Notes: generated from the letters alone by a model not told the origin. DNA of 64,000 bases from Cyathus striatus (GCA_025738555.1 JAOVFP010000004.1:868001-932000); one strand, 5' to 3'; counted from the stretch's first letter, positions 1-12,705 are shown. Program-made: numbers and translations.

Positions 1-2956
1 GTAGTTGGGTTATAGGGATGTCTGGATTTCCCTATAAGGTGATTTACAGGTTTGTGAATGAGATTGCAACCTGATTGGCTGGAGCCTTGTGACTGTCTTG
101 TGACCACTGAAGAATTTCACTCATCTCAGATCCTTTTGCCCCCTGTCATCATCTTCTTGTTTTTGTCTTTCCTGCTAACTTTGCCACTTGTTCAACCCCA
201 GCTGCCTGTTTTGTTTCCCTCAATCTTGATGTAATGATGATGCCATGCCTGCCACCAGGTCCTCCCTTCTATGCACTCAACAATGGCAAAGATGGTCTTG
301 ATGCTCCCATCTTTTGCATCTGATTCTTTGATGAGAGTGATGAACACCCATGATCTCAACTGGTGTAACTGGAAGGGCACCATGACTCCAGATAGTGTTG
401 GTATGCTTTAATTCACTAGCAGGATAATGGGTATTCTGAAGGGTTCAGGGACTAGACTGTGAAGTCTTCCCTTTCCTTCAAGGTGGAGATATGTATGCTG
501 TTACAATGCTGCTCAAAAACATCAAGTCCTACTGCTTGAAATACATTAGCCATATGTTGGCACCATCATCCTTTGCTTTCCACTACTGCACATCTGCTAT
601 ACTGCCATATACCCTATGCTTGCATGTTGGTATAATTCACCTGTAGTTGTAGCAACAGATAGGTTGTTCCCACTGTGTATTACCATTAGTAAACCTTGAT
701 TCAAATAAAAAAGAGTACCTATTCAATTTGGGCCTGTTCAATTACTAAATTTTTCTATTGAAATATTTTGAATTGTATCAGTTTGGAATATTTCCTCCCC
801 TATTTCCTACTTTTCATCAACACCTTCTTGTTATCACTCTTACCATTCTCCAATATCTTCACTCAATTAATGAGTATCCAATCTTCTGTATATGTTCCCT
901 TTCTATTTAACTTTGATTTCTCTGAGATCTTAGTACCCACTTTAGTGGTTCTCCTGTATGATTGTGTTGTCACATTTTGATTTGAATATAAGTACATCTG
1001 GAAGTAAGTACCAGGTACATCTTTTAAATGTTTCTTCATTAATCTAGGATCATTTAGATGACCACAATGTCCTGTCAACTCTGTGTGCCTTTTTGATTGG
1101 TATTTTGGTCTTATATGCAAAATGTACTGCAGTATATGCCCTGCATTGTAAAGGCCATAAAATAGGAACAATTCTAGCTATCCTACTCGCTATAATCTTT
1201 GGTCTATGCATACAAACTTGGTTGTTAGGTTATCAGCATAGCACATATGGCAATATATATGTTCCCTCCAGTTTTTTATATCTTGGGAACACTTCTTCAT
1301 TTGTCTGTTATTTCCCTCATTGACTTTACATCTATAGGATGATGAAGAATTTATAATATATACATTAACCCTCTCAAAAAGGAATACTGCCACTCAATAT
1401 GCTGCTTTAGTTCATAAAGTCATTCAAGAAGGGGAGGCATTTTTGCTTTCATGAATAATTGGTATCATGAGCTACACATCCTGGGTTAAATAGAAAGGTA
1501 GTGGGCTGTGCTGCTATCTATACATGTTGAGTTTACCTGCATCCTGTGGTGCATTTGGATTCACAAAATGTTGCAAGTTTAATGACTATGGATGAGAAAG
1601 CATTGATGAATGCATAGGTAATGAGCTTCACGACAGATGAGAAAGACATCTCATATTCCTGACATCTGGTCCAGAGACAATCCTCTACTTAATACAGATA
1701 GATATATAACAGCCCCTGCTATCTTCCAATGAATCACAGACAAGAGTCACAAACCAGAGGGCTTGCCATGTGCAAGAATGGAAAAAATAGAACAATATCG
1801 AGCCACAGGAGGTGATAGTAGATAATTCCCCCTACACAATAGCAGAATGATCACAGACTATGGGATTTCCAGGTAGAGTAAAAGCTGCTGCAAGTACAAG
1901 ACTCTCAAAAGTGAGGGGTAAAGAATGCAGCGGAGCCCCCACCATGATTCACCTGCTCCAAAGGATGTCAAAAGCTGATGTGAATCATGTGCATGAATAC
2001 TCAAGATCATCCTTCTTTCACATAGTGTAGAGAAGGTAACAAGACAAAAGACTGCACTGCCCAAGTTCCAGAAGAGGAGCATATCACACTCCTTAATGGA
2101 GATGCAGAATGTCAACACCTACAAGCTCACTCACAGTGATTCAGACAGTTACTAGGCTAGTCAATGAGGCTCTAGCGCATCCATTTTGCCCTCAAAATCA
2201 AGAGCATCAGGATGTATGATAGAGTATGACTGATGGCAAGAAAAGCTACAGTGGAAGCAGCAATGCATCCTTGCAAAACACAGAATTGAAATGGAGAAAC
2301 AGGGTTTTAGCATCACTGGCCAGGGAAAACAGCATGCTGGGGTAATTGTGCAACAATAATCATTTGTGGACAATGAAAGAGTGGAAAAGAAACAGCCTGC
2401 AAGGTAAGAGGACCTGCAAGGGTAAGGGACATAAAGTTGAATCAAAATGGATATGAAGGACTGCCACTACAAGATTCTAAACCAACCCAATGGTAGATTG
2501 ACCATTGTACAACCCATTAGAAATGAAAGATGAAGCAGAAACAGCAATGCAAGTTGTCCTGTTCTATAGATATGCTGTGCTTTCGCCCAATATATAGAGA
2601 TTACCCCACCATTGTTAAGAACCTGATGATCAAGACACATGCCTGAGCAAGCATGTAAGGAGACCAAGGGAGGAAAGGGAGCACTAATGTGACCAGCTGC
2701 CCTTCAAAAGTGAAGCGCCTCACCCTGCCCGAAACCAGGAGGAAGGAACTCACCAATAACCCAAACACACAAATGAACAGCCCCTCTGTGCCTCTCCACC
2801 TGCAAGATTTATATGTAGTTCCTTGAACAGGTCACCCTGCTTCACATTATCTTGCAGTACCTGAGACTGTCACTCAGTTAAAGCAGGCAATGAAGGGCCA
2901 TGAGCCATGGTTGGAATGTAGAGCAGGGCATCCAACATATATCTTAACAAAAGATA
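1..2956. other. CpG-poor stretch with no recognisable gene
   Basis: I see no recognised coding family, RNA gene or clear repeat here. CpG dinucleotides are almost absent. The only ORF with protein-like texture is a short plus-strand segment near 1093-1323 with two hydrophobic runs, which could be a fragment of a membrane protein, but it has no diagnostic motif. This is probably old decayed repeat DNA. Confidence 0.5.
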
Positions 2957-2961
2957 GCAAG

Positions 2962-3660
2962 TGTTACATCCATGTCCAGAATCCACTATTCTGCACTATT
3001 CTGCACTATTTCATACTTTCTGCACTTCTGTGTTGGCCACATTTCTGACCAATCATTGGACATGTTGTCATGATTTATTGATTACTCACTTGTATTCATT
3101 TGTTATATCTTCATTTCAACTTACTCCTCTATTACTACTCCTATCTGTTTCACTATATCACATACAGCCTTTCCTTCCATTCTTCAGCCACTACTCCTCT
3201 ATGGTAGCTGACTCCATGTTTACCTATCCCTAGTTATACCCTTGTACTTTGCTCAAAGTAAACTACTCCACTAGTTACTTAGTATTTAAGGTTTCATTTT
3301 TGTACAGTAAACTTCAGTTTTCATATTGACTATGGTTATGAATATACTACTATACTCTGTCTACTTGTGTCTAAGGTTTCATTCTTAGTTCTGGGTCTCT
3401 GTTCCAATCTTTTTCTATTCTGACCTTTCTGTTCCTACCTCAACCTTGCTCCTACCTCAAGCTTGTTCCTACCTTGAACTTGAAATACGAACCACCAAGA
3501 ATCACAAGGGGCACAGCATACAAGCTGAAGCCAAGGTTCCCTTCTGCATTTCTGAGTTCTCTGCTTCCGACCTCGAGCTTACATAATACTACCAGTAGCT
3601 CCCTTCATGCTAAACCCAGCACCTTTCCTATTATCCCTCCAAGTGGTACAGTACATAACA
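2962..3660 (+). mobile_element. Solo Ty3/gypsy LTR, 699 bp, 5-bp TSD
   Basis: The segment starts TGTTACATCC and ends TACATAACA, giving TG...CA ends. It is flanked by a perfect 5-bp direct repeat GCAAG (2957-2961 and 3661-3665). Its 3' half resembles the LTRs of the full element at 36416-45931: both contain a run equivalent to CAAGGGGC(A/G)CAGCATA followed by AAGCTGAAGCC and then a C/T-rich stretch. It is therefore a diverged relative of that LTR family, left as a solo copy by LTR-LTR recombination. No internal region or second LTR is visible nearby. Confidence 0.8.
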
Positions 3661-3665
3661 GCAAG

Positions 3666-5730
3666 TTAATATATCAAATCAGAGCAGAGACAGACAAATA
3701 TTACATGCAGCTAGCATCTTATACTGGCCCATTCATACTCTCCATACCATTTGAAGACCAGGAACAGGAGCTTCAAGCCAAAGATGTGTGTCATTGAGGG
3801 TACCCTATGAATTTGGTGAGTTTGTAGTCCCTTGTTATTATCTGATTGGATCTCTCTGGGACATTAGTATTCCCACAGCTCAATTCTCTGTCAAGCTGAA
3901 TCACCCTGCACATTCAGCTGGGCATTTATTAATTATTTTGTGGGCCAATTTGTGAGGTTAGATACTACTAGTATTACTAATCAATAGTGTGTGCACACAA
4001 ATATGCTTACTTCTGGCAATACTTTGCTCTTTCCCCAGGGGCTAAAACTGTTTTGCAATATTTTGTCCCCATTTCTTTAGTGGTGTGATGTGCTATCTTA
4101 AATATATTAAAATTTTATACACTTATAGGTATTATTTAATATACTGCGACATTTATAACACTTCTGGCATTATTTTATTCTTGCATTTATTCCTTCTTCT
4201 TTACAAATACTCCCCAGTGATTTTTATATATAATCTTAAGTTCTTATTTTGTATTGGGGCTCATTTAAATATGAAGAAATACACTGTACTGCTACTGTTT
4301 CAACACACAACTTCGACCATTTTTAATTGATCTACATAAAATTACTGTACTATATTACTTAAATTAAAGGCCACTGCACTGCATATTGGCTAAACATTGC
4401 ACATCAACCAATACCTGACCAAAAACTTGGGACAAACTAGTATGTTGAACCCAGTCAAAGCTCACTTCCAGTTCCCTGTGTCCACTGGTCTGTATTTAAT
4501 ACTGAATAGTGATTTAATGTCACATTTTATTGCATATATATAATTTACAGTAAGCTAACCATTTACATGCCTTCCACTTTCATATCTATTAATTAGTGCT
4601 CATAAATTTATGTCAGAACTAGTTTCCTTGTGTAATAGATCTCCATTGACATTTACTTTTGTTGTAAGTACTAACAATACATCTATGCATGCACATAACC
4701 AAACAATGGGAGGCCAATGCCAAACATGAGGTTCAGTTGTGTGAATGAGCCAGCATATTCTTGGGTTTTGCCAGCATCAGAGATTACCATATCAGGACCA
4801 GATGTGGATCAAATAATAACAGGGGACACATCACCAGAATTTGGTTTAGCTTAGTGGTGTGGCATACTTGGCAATCAACTGACAGCAGTGCGAAGGGTCT
4901 CACTCTTCATAAGTTCATCTACTAAGTACTTCCACCGATGTGTCTGAACAAATGACACATCTCCATTGACATTTCATTTATGCTATGGGTGACTTGCTTT
5001 GTATAAATTAGCAACATGGTCATGTTTTCATCTTATCATTCATCAATCAGTGTACACTTCTCTCTCCTCATGGTTCAGGGTGTTCTCACACTTGACATCT
5101 TCTGTGCTATTGCCATTTGGCTATCAGATCTGAGCATGGAAGCAACACCAACTGTTATCTATTTCTGAGGTGTTTCATACTTCTAGTGTCAGGCAGTCAA
5201 TCTCCTATTGGTCCTCTCACTACTCTTGTGGTCATCCTACATGATCATTGACAGTATTTATAGCACACATGTATGATAAATCAAAAAAACTTGATGTGTC
5301 TGCTATTAATATCCTCTATCAGCTCTTGATTTAGGCCTGGCCATAAGTATAAAATGACAGCATAGCAACATAGAACTCCTGAAAGTGCCCATAGAGGTTG
5401 GATACCAATCTGCATATATTTCAAGCATTTTTGACCTAGGTCAGAGGACAGTCTGCATATGGATAGCGGATTTTCGGCAGCAAGGTATGATGGAAAATCT
5501 GCATATGGATCACATTTGGGAGGAGGTGTGGAGGGGATGGTTGGACCACAGGTGGATTTGGGATGTTGTATCAATTATAAGTTTATTGCTTACATTTCTC
5601 ATCGTTACCTTTATTTTGTTATTATGGAAATCTAACCTATGCTTTCCTAATTGTCTTTCTTATTCAATTTTCCATTTTATCGTTTGTTATATCTACACTG
5701 ACATATGCTCCTCTTCGAGCTTTCATTATA
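3666..5730. other. Intergenic or decayed repeat DNA
   Basis: AT-rich, CpG-poor DNA. I found no conserved coding motif, RNA gene or paired inverted repeat. Short ORFs read as low-complexity hydrophobic translations of T-rich DNA and are not credible genes. Confidence 0.4.
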
Positions 5731-5734
5731 GGAC

Positions 5735-6725
5735 TTGCGACGTGGCGAGTCTAATGCCGTAGCCAAACAAGTCTCCGCCAAACAAAGTCAGCTGACAGAC
5801 ACGTCAGCCATCGCGTGTTCAACATGTGTCGAATAATTTCGTTTACTTTCCCTACTTCTTAACTCTCGCTTCTCTCCTCAAGCCTTGGACGTTACTTCAA
5901 GAGGGGGATCAAGCACGACGAATGGGTTTTACCATCGTCGTTCCTCAAATGTTGTTATCTCGCGTTGGGAGGATAGGGGTTTAAGGTTGAGGAATTGGGT
6001 GTCGTATCCTTGTTCTTCCATTCTTGTACAACTTACTCTTTTCTCTATATTCTAGTTCTAGTTCTTTCTATTGTACCACACTATAGCACATGACGGTGCT
6101 TTATTTCCATTCTCTACCGACACTTTGATGCTCGAAGGACCAATCCGGTGATGATCCAACTCTTCAACAGTCTACGATGCCGTGCTGCACCAGCAGCTTG
6201 GGCAACTGCAACTACCCTTGGGGAGGGGTAGGACAAGTCATCGCGCCGGTGTCGTGGAGCCTCCTCAAGAAACAAGTTATGAATGTCATCTGGTTGGTCC
6301 CAAGAGTATCCGAGTGTTGAGTTATTATATTACTTACTTTCTTGTGCTTTATTCTGCTATAACGGTCATTTTACATACCTTGTGACTCATAGTTACCTTT
6401 GTCTTGATTGGGCTCCGACGGCATGAGAGTACGTGCGCGTCGGATTGGTCCAGTAGTATTCTGCCGTTGTATATTATGCTGGTACTACCATACCAAGAAT
6501 TCACCTCTTTACGGCTTATTTTCTTACCGTGCAACTAAACATCTCGAGTTTTAAGTCCAACGAAGAGCGTCAACACCTCAAGTTATTCAAGAATTATTCC
6601 ATTATAAGCTAAGTTTTCGTCAACATTATAAACTAACGTTGTTTCCTGTTTCTAGTTCTGTGGCCAACGAAGTGGGACTACGCTCGCTAAGCGTGCCTTA
6701 ACTCAATCTTCCACAGAGGTAAGAT
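5735..6725. other. CpG-retaining block of about 1 kb, possible old LTR
   Basis: This block is full of CpG (for example GCGACGTGGCGAG, CATCGTCG and CATCGCGCCGG), unlike the thousands of bases on both sides. It has no credible ORF. A T/C-rich promoter-like middle part and an AT-rich 3' part fit a retroelement LTR or a gene 5' region. A sequence resembling an initiator-tRNA primer-binding site follows at 6774. I could not define TG/CA termini or a target duplication, so an LTR is only a possibility. Confidence 0.3.
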
Positions 6726-6773
6726 ACCTGTCTGTGTATAGCACTTGTCCAGCCAGGAGTCCAATGTAAGAGG

Positions 6774-6786
6774 TGGTATCACAGCC
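6774..6786 (+). other. Possible primer-binding site (initiator tRNA-Met type)
   Basis: TGGTATCACAGCC resembles the TGGTATCAGAGC complement of the initiator tRNA-Met 3' end used by Ty1/copia elements, with one mismatch. It lies just after the CpG-rich block at 5735-6725. No gag or pol remnant follows, so the match may be chance. Confidence 0.25.
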
Positions 6787-7769
6787 TTGAATTTTGCCTG
6801 AATTTTCATATTTTCATGATTGTCCTATCATTTAAGTGTATATGAAAAACAGTGTTGATGTCTTGCTTATGAACAATATCTCTGGTTGATCTCCTGGAGT
6901 GAAGGTGCCATTTCTGGGAGTTCACCATGTAACTTTCACATGACCTCAGCTCTTTCTCCATTCCCACACCTTTGCATCACAGCAGGATTGCTAATTCAAG
7001 GTGCTAACCTTGTGTGGAACCTCACAAAAAGGGCATGTACAATGCATCAGGCATGTTGTAGCAATTAGTGTGGGTTTCTATTCATGATGTTTCCCCACCA
7101 CTCCCATGTAGTGTTGCCCTCACTTGGCTTAGCTCAGCTTTCATGGCTCCAGGACACCAAATAGCTCAGCTTTGAAAGCAGAGCTACCTCTGAACTACTC
7201 ACTCTCCTGGCTATGGCTCAGAAGCTGCTCAGTCAAATGTAGCTGTAGCTAGGGGTTTATACCAAATTCAGTATACTGTGGACTAACTGGGGGTGTTTGA
7301 AATGCACCATGATTAAAGTTGCTAGCCATTTATGTAATATATCAAGCTTATTGACACTTAATATCTAAGAGTAAAGTCGATAACAGTGATAAGGATAAGA
7401 GGTTAGAGATGTTTACAATGGGGTGATAGTAGCTAGATTATATAATAATAACTACTTACTCCTAAAACAATGTAACAGGGTGGCAAGTTTGGAGGGAATT
7501 TCACAGAAGATCAGTCTTAAGGACACTTCCAGGCAAAAGGGGGTAGAAGGGGGATGTATAGGAAGGTGGGAGAATAACTAAGTAGTGTTTATGTAACATC
7601 TCTGGCTATGTACAATGTAACACATAATTCTCTATGAGGTTGTGATTTCTCTTACATAAGTGTCAGCCAATTTGGATCATAAAAAGCCCAGGTTTTATGA
7701 AAAAGTGATCACAAAATCCCTGACTTCCATGATCACTGCTAAAATCTAATGGTATTCATTATTATTAAT

Positions 7770-8217
7770 GAATGTATGAGTGATCAAAGGTGATCATTGT
7801 ATGTTATAATAGTGTATGATTGATATTAAAAGGCATATTGACTACTAATGAATACTAATGAATGTGAAAGTGATCATAAGTGATCATGGTACTATATAAA
7901 TGGTGTATTATAGTGCATAATGACTACTAATGAATACTAATGAATGTGGAAGTGATCATAAGTGATCATGGTATGTTATTACTAGTGTATTATTGTGTAT
8001 AATGACTGCTAGCTTATACTAATGAATATAAAAGTGATCATGAGTGATCATAGTGTGTTATATTAGTGTATTATTGTATGTAATAACTACTAGTTAATAC
8101 TAATGATTGTTAAAGTGATCATAAGTGATCATGGTATGTTATAATGGTATATTATAGTGTATAATGACTACTGGTAAATACTAATCAATATGGAGGTGAT
8201 CATAAGTGATCAGATGT
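7770..8217. repeat. Tandem satellite, about 82-bp unit, 5-6 copies
   Basis: A block containing AAGTGATCATAAGTGATCAT recurs at about 7868, 7951, 8033, 8115 and 8196 (spacing 81-83 bp), with a diverged copy near 7791. Between these come TGTTATAATAGTGTATTA and GACTACTAATGAATACTAAT. Each unit has two TGATCA palindromes about 10 bp apart. There is no coding potential. Confidence 0.85.
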
Positions 8218-8480
8218 CACTTGTCACACATTTTTCAAGCTGTCACATTTGTCACATTTGTTACAGTTTTCTCGCATGTCACACATTTCCCATGCCTCAC
8301 ACATTTCTCATGTGTCATGTTTGTCACACATATTCCTGCACATCATGTTTGTCATGAATATTCCCGCGCATCACATATTTCCCACGCTCTATATATGTCA
8401 CACAGTTCGGGCGCGTCACGCGTGTCACATTTGTCACACTTTTAGCGCTCGTCACACATGTCACATACTTACATTTGTCA
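8218..8480. repeat. Degenerate GTCACAC(A/T) repeat tract
   Basis: Short units such as TTTGTCACA and CATGTCACACATTT recur roughly every 12-20 bp. The apparent ORFs here only translate this repeat (His/Ser/Cys-rich in one frame). The tract runs directly into the palindromic element that follows. Confidence 0.6.
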
Positions 8481-8586
8481 CACTTTGCACAACTATCATG
8501 TATATGAGAGGTGTTACTCTTTTGATTCACATTACATGTTCTATGTGTGTCACTCATCCTGTATATCTCACTCCTCCACAAGATCA

Positions 8587-8765
8587 GGTGGACTCTACCT
8601 GGACTCTACCTGGACTCTACCTGGACTCTACCTGGACTCTACCTGGACTCTACCTGAACTTCACTGAACTCTACCTGGACTCTACCTGGACTCTACCTGA
8701 ACTTCACTGAACTCTACCTGGACTCTACCTGAACTTCACTGAACTCTACCTGAACTCCACTGAAC
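8587..8765. repeat. Minisatellite of 12-bp units (CTGGACTCTACC)
   Basis: CTGGACTCTACC repeats head to tail, with interspersed variants GAACTTCACT and GAACTCTACC. The 12-bp period yields repetitive Leu/Asp/Ser/Thr/Trp ORFs that are artefacts. Confidence 0.9.
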
Positions 8766-8770
8766 TCAAG

Positions 8771-9228
8771 TGTCTAAGCTGTACCTAGACTCTATTGTCA
8801 CAGTTGTAATGTGTTTCCCACAGTTATCATACTTGTCACACATGTGTGAAAGGTTGGAAAATGTGGGAAAAGTGTGACATGTTGGAAAATGTTAGAAAAA
8901 GTGTGGTGCCTAAGCTTTACCTAGACACTATTGTTACACATGTGTGAAAGTGTGACATGTTGGAAAAGCGTGACATATTTGGAAAATATTGGAAACAAAA
9001 GCGTGACATGTGTGACAAGCGTGGGAAAAAGGTATGATAACTGTGGGAAACATATTAAAACTGTGACAATATAGTCTAGGTACAGCTTAGGCACCACACT
9101 TTTTCTAACATTTTCCAACATGTCACGCTTTTTCCAACATGTCACACTTTCACACATGTGTGACAAGTATGATGACTGTGGGAAACACATTACAACTGTG
9201 ACAATAGAGTCTAGGTACAGCTTAAGCA
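8771..9228. repeat. Long inverted repeat, arms about 150 bp
   Basis: The left arm begins TAAGCTGTACCTAGACTC near 8776. It includes CACAGTTGTAATGTGTTTCC, TTGTCACACATGTGTGAAAG and AGTGTGGTGCCTAAGCT. The right arm (about 9080-9225) contains the reverse complements of all these in reverse order, from AGCTTAGGCACCACACT to GAGTCTAGGTACAGCTTA. The spacer of roughly 170 bp contains further degenerate copies of the GTGTGACATGTTGGAAAA motif. Transcripts could fold into a long hairpin. Confidence 0.8.
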
Positions 9229-9720
9229 ACTGGACTCTACCTAGACTCTACCTGAACTCTACTGAACTCAAGTGCTTGAGTCCACTGGACTTCAGGTGCA
9301 GTCCAGCTTCTACCTGGAGTCCACTTGGAGTCCATGTAGAGTCTATAATTTTCTCTATATAACATCCAGGTGAAGTCCAAGTAGAGTCCAAGTGGAGTCC
9401 AGGTAGAGTCCAGATAGAGTCCTGGAGTCCAGGTGGAATCTACATGGAGTCTACATGATTTCATGGAGGAGTGTAATGACCTCCACTCATTATGCTTTTT
9501 GCATATGTTACATTTGGAGCTCTTTACACTTAGCCATGTGTTCTGTATGGATCTGTGTGGAATCTGCACAGATTTTTTTCATTTTGGCAGAGGTTTTTTT
9601 GGGTCTGTGCAGATTCCGCACAAATTCTGAAAATTCCATATGGATTACACAGAATTTCTCGGAATTCTGCATTACAGACCTGAAAATTCTGTACAGAATC
9701 TTATTATACTTATTTCCTTG

Positions 9721-10099
9721 TGTGTGACACTTTGCATTAAGCATAACACTATGCATTGAGTGTGACACTAGGTGTTGAGTGTGACACTATACGTTAAATG
9801 TGACACTATACATTAAGTGTGACACTATGCATTAAGCATGACACTATGTATTAAGCATGACGCTATACATTAAGTGTGACTCTATGCATTAAGTGTGACA
9901 CTATGCATTAAACTATATGTTAAATGTGACACTATGCATTGGTGTGACACTAGGTGTTGAGTGTGACACTATGCATTGAGTGTGACACTAAGTGTTGAGA
10001 GTGACACTATATGTTAAATGTGACACTAAGTATTAAGTGTGATACTATACATTAAGCATGACACTATGCATTAAGTGTGACACTATACATTGAGTGTAT
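9721..10099. repeat. 19-bp minisatellite, about 20 copies
   Basis: The unit is GTGTGACACTATGCATTAA, with frequent variants in the second half (ATACGTTAA, AGGTGTTGA, ATACATTAA) and one truncated unit near 9910. The first half (TGTGACACTA) is much more conserved than the second. It lies inside palindromic element A2. Confidence 0.9.
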
Positions 10100-10388
10100 C
10101 ACAGATTTTCATGTAGTGTCACACTTTTCACAAAGTATTACACTTGGCACCTGTGACAAGACAGCAATGGAGACAAGATGATGGTAGGGATGAGATGAGA
10201 TAATGAATTAACAGTTTTAATAGTATTCATTGTGATTTGAAACAGGAAAATTAAGGTATTCAATAGATCTTACAGATTTTGCATAAATCCACACAGAATC
10301 CATGCAGAATATATATGGATTCTATATAGAATAATCACCTCTAATAATAATAATAGCCACTATATAAATTCTGTATGGTATCTATACA

Positions 10389-10432
10389 GGTCTGTATGGG
10401 TCTGTACAGATCTGTACAGATCCATACAGACC
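10389..10432. repeat. 44-bp near-perfect palindrome
   Basis: The arm starts GGTCTGTATGG, the centre is CTGTACAGATCTGTACAG, and the end is CCATACAGACC. The whole segment equals its reverse complement except for one mirrored pair. It forms part of the right subterminal region of element A2. Confidence 0.85.
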
Positions 10433-10452
10433 TCTTGGGGGAGTGTAAATTA

Positions 10453-12700
10453 CTGCTGTTTTTGTACAATTATAATGATGGTATAAACATATTTTTTGGC
10501 GATCTACTTCCATTTATATAAGAAATGTATTCTGTGTCTTCTCCTGTACACATAAGTTACTGCTCTTCCCCTCAATTCATCATAATTTCTTTCTATTTTT
10601 CAGCTATGAATACCCCAATAATACATGGTTAGAATGACTCTAAAACTGTATTTTTTTGTGGTCTGCTTCCTTTTCTATATGTGATCTAGCCTCCATCTTC
10701 TCCTGAACACATAAATTAGTATTGCTCCTCTAATTCAAACTTGCTCCTTTCATATTTTAACATGATTATAGCACTGGAATGTACAGTCTAATTGTCCTAT
10801 GTTCCATGCTCTATATCTCTGTGGATCAGACTTGATAATGAAAATGTGTATTCAATTTTATTCTCCTATATGTACTGTATGTAAATATTCACTACATAGT
10901 TAATTTCAACTACTCTTTGATAAGTAAGTGAAAATACAGCAAGTCTAATATATATAGTATTGACTAATTCATACCTTTGTGCATTTTTTCAACCTCTATT
11001 CAGCATATTTTCAGTTGTACGTTGATTTAAATGTAAAGAAACCCACGGGTTACCCGCAACCCATTATACCTGTGAGAACCCATACCTGTGACCAAGGGTA
11101 TGGGTTAGTGTGGGTATGGGTCTGGGTAGCTGCTGTGGTACCTGGGGGTTACCCATGCAATTGCCTATTGGTATGGGGTTGGAAGTTGCCTGACAGTAGT
11201 GGTTTTGCTTCTGTCTTTTCTGCTTTTATTTGAATTACTTACTTTTTTTCATTACTTATTTGAAGGTGTTGGGAATTGCTGGAACAGGAGGATTGGGATG
11301 TGTTTCTTGGAGCTGTGACCAAGGTGCTTGGTGACTGGTCTGTACAGGGGGAGCAGACATGATTGCAAATAGTCCCCATGCCCTTGGAGCTGTGCCTGAG
11401 AGCACCAAGTCCGAGTTTCCCTGTTTTGGTAATCTTTGATATCTCTTTTTCTTGTTGCTGAACATGGACTCTTAGACATGACATAGAGTAGTGTAATTAG
11501 AGATTTGGGGTCTGTGATGCAAAAGAATGTGTTGCACAGACCATTCCTCATTTGTATTTAAACCCACTCCCCACTGAGGGAGAAAATCCATCTCTTGTTC
11601 ACTTGGTATTATCTTCTGTGCTGTGCTTTGAGCTGAGATCAGTTGCCTTTTACTTTATTTCACTTGCCTCATATAGTGCTATCTATTAGCTAAGTACTTC
11701 CCTCCACTTTCCCTCCATATTCTGCTCCTGCAATGTTTAAACATGTCACTCACATGGTCTAATGGACTGCATCTTACTTGCCAGATCTTCATTTACTTGT
11801 ACTCTAATGCACAGGCTCCTGCCAATGGACTTCCATGTCTCCTCCCCCTTTCCACAGTGCTCAGTGTCACATTGGGCTCAAAGGGCACACATGACATACA
11901 TGAGATCTGGAAGGCATATAGGAGTGAAGCAGGATACAGAGGGTCTTGTTGCCTAGTTTGGGATGGTCTCCACTCAATATTGATGCACAGGGGCTTCTAA
12001 GCAAAACACTGACGCTGTTTCTGGTCATACCTCCCATCATTTATACCAAATTCAGGTGAAGTGGCCCTGTTTTATTCCCAAATGGGTACAGGATTCTAAA
12101 AAAATATGCTAAGGGCCACATTTTTCATCAAATACAATTCATATAATTTTCTCAGTAGTCTTGTCTTGGTCTTGTTTTACTTAGCTGCAACATTCATGCA
12201 TTAACCAAAACCTAAATAATGAAATTTGTTCCAACCTATAGTACCTGCTCCATCTGCTTTATAGAGTAACAAGAATTAGAAATGTTACTTCATGCATAGA
12301 GTTTACCAACTAAGTGTCTGCAGCAATTTTGATGCTTATCAAGTGCTTAATAAGGTCAGAGGACAAAATCTGCATATAGAATTGGTATTGAACTGATGAC
12401 ATGTCCATGTATGGACCCTTGGGATCTGTCCTCAGACCTTATAAGGGGCTTTTGGAGGTCCTAGCAACATTGATAGGGTATTGCAAGGGTTGACCACACC
12501 CACACAGGTCACAGGTCAGGGTGTTGCCAGGTATGGGTGCAAGTTGAACTCTGAACACCCATGATCTGGCAGATACCCCTATGCCAATATGCTGCTCAAA
12601 ACTTATGTAACATAAAACTAACTAGTTACAAAATTACCAGGAAAAAAAAACAGATCCAAACATATACTATATATGCTATCATTTTTACACACAACATTTC
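10453..12700. other. Non-genic stretch with a GGGT/ACCC palindromic patch
   Basis: CpG-poor DNA without a recognisable gene. At about 11038-11175 there is an imperfect inverted repeat of ACCCACGGGTTACCCGC and GGGTATGGGT units, which is MITE-like rather than telomeric because the units are irregular and change strand. At 11743-12000 a plus-strand ORF exists but has no recognised motif and is probably spurious. Confidence 0.4.
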
Positions 12701-12705
12701 CTAGA

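Larger units (their letters stand above)
8566..9477. mobile_element. Palindromic MITE-like element A1
   Basis: The left edge (CACTCCTCCACAAGATCA) and the inverted right edge (TGATTTCATGGAGGAGTG) share CACTCCTCCA plus nearby bases. Inside, a left array of CTGGACTCTAC units (8587-8765) is mirrored by a right array in the opposite sense (about 9290-9440), around a central hairpin (8771-9228). No ORF encodes a recognisable protein. The architecture matches two other elements in the window (9522-10450 and 15237-16784), whose arms are also made of short repeated motifs. No TSD could be fixed. Confidence 0.55.
9522..10450. mobile_element. Palindromic MITE-like element A2 enclosing a minisatellite
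   Basis: The left end TTTACACT (9523-9530) is followed after 11 bases by TCTGTATGGATCTGT. The inverted right end is TTTACACTCCCC followed by TCTGTATGGATCTGT (from 10449 inward). The subterminal zones on both sides are made of TCTGTACAGA, ATTCTGTACAGAAT and GGATTCTG-type motifs that are self-complementary. The middle is a 19-bp minisatellite. There is no coding region, and I could not fix a target duplication. Confidence 0.55.

Noticed and set aside
5555..6790. Complete copia LTR with primer-binding site
   Set aside because: The PBS-like match has a mismatch, no CA end directly precedes it, and no gag/pol follows. It is kept only as a low-confidence feature.
8249..8710. 153-codon ORF and overlapping ORFs in the minisatellite
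   Set aside because: They are translations of the GTCACAC and CTGGACTCTACC repeats and follow the repeat period.
7770..10100. CRISPR-like array
   Set aside because: Repeats are directly adjacent with diverged copies instead of constant repeats with unique spacers, and the genome is eukaryotic.
11038..11175. GGGT/ACCC-rich tract as an interstitial telomere
   Set aside because: Units are irregular (GGGTATGGGT, GGGTTACCC), change strand and do not form a TTAGGG-type array. It is better seen as a palindromic repeat.
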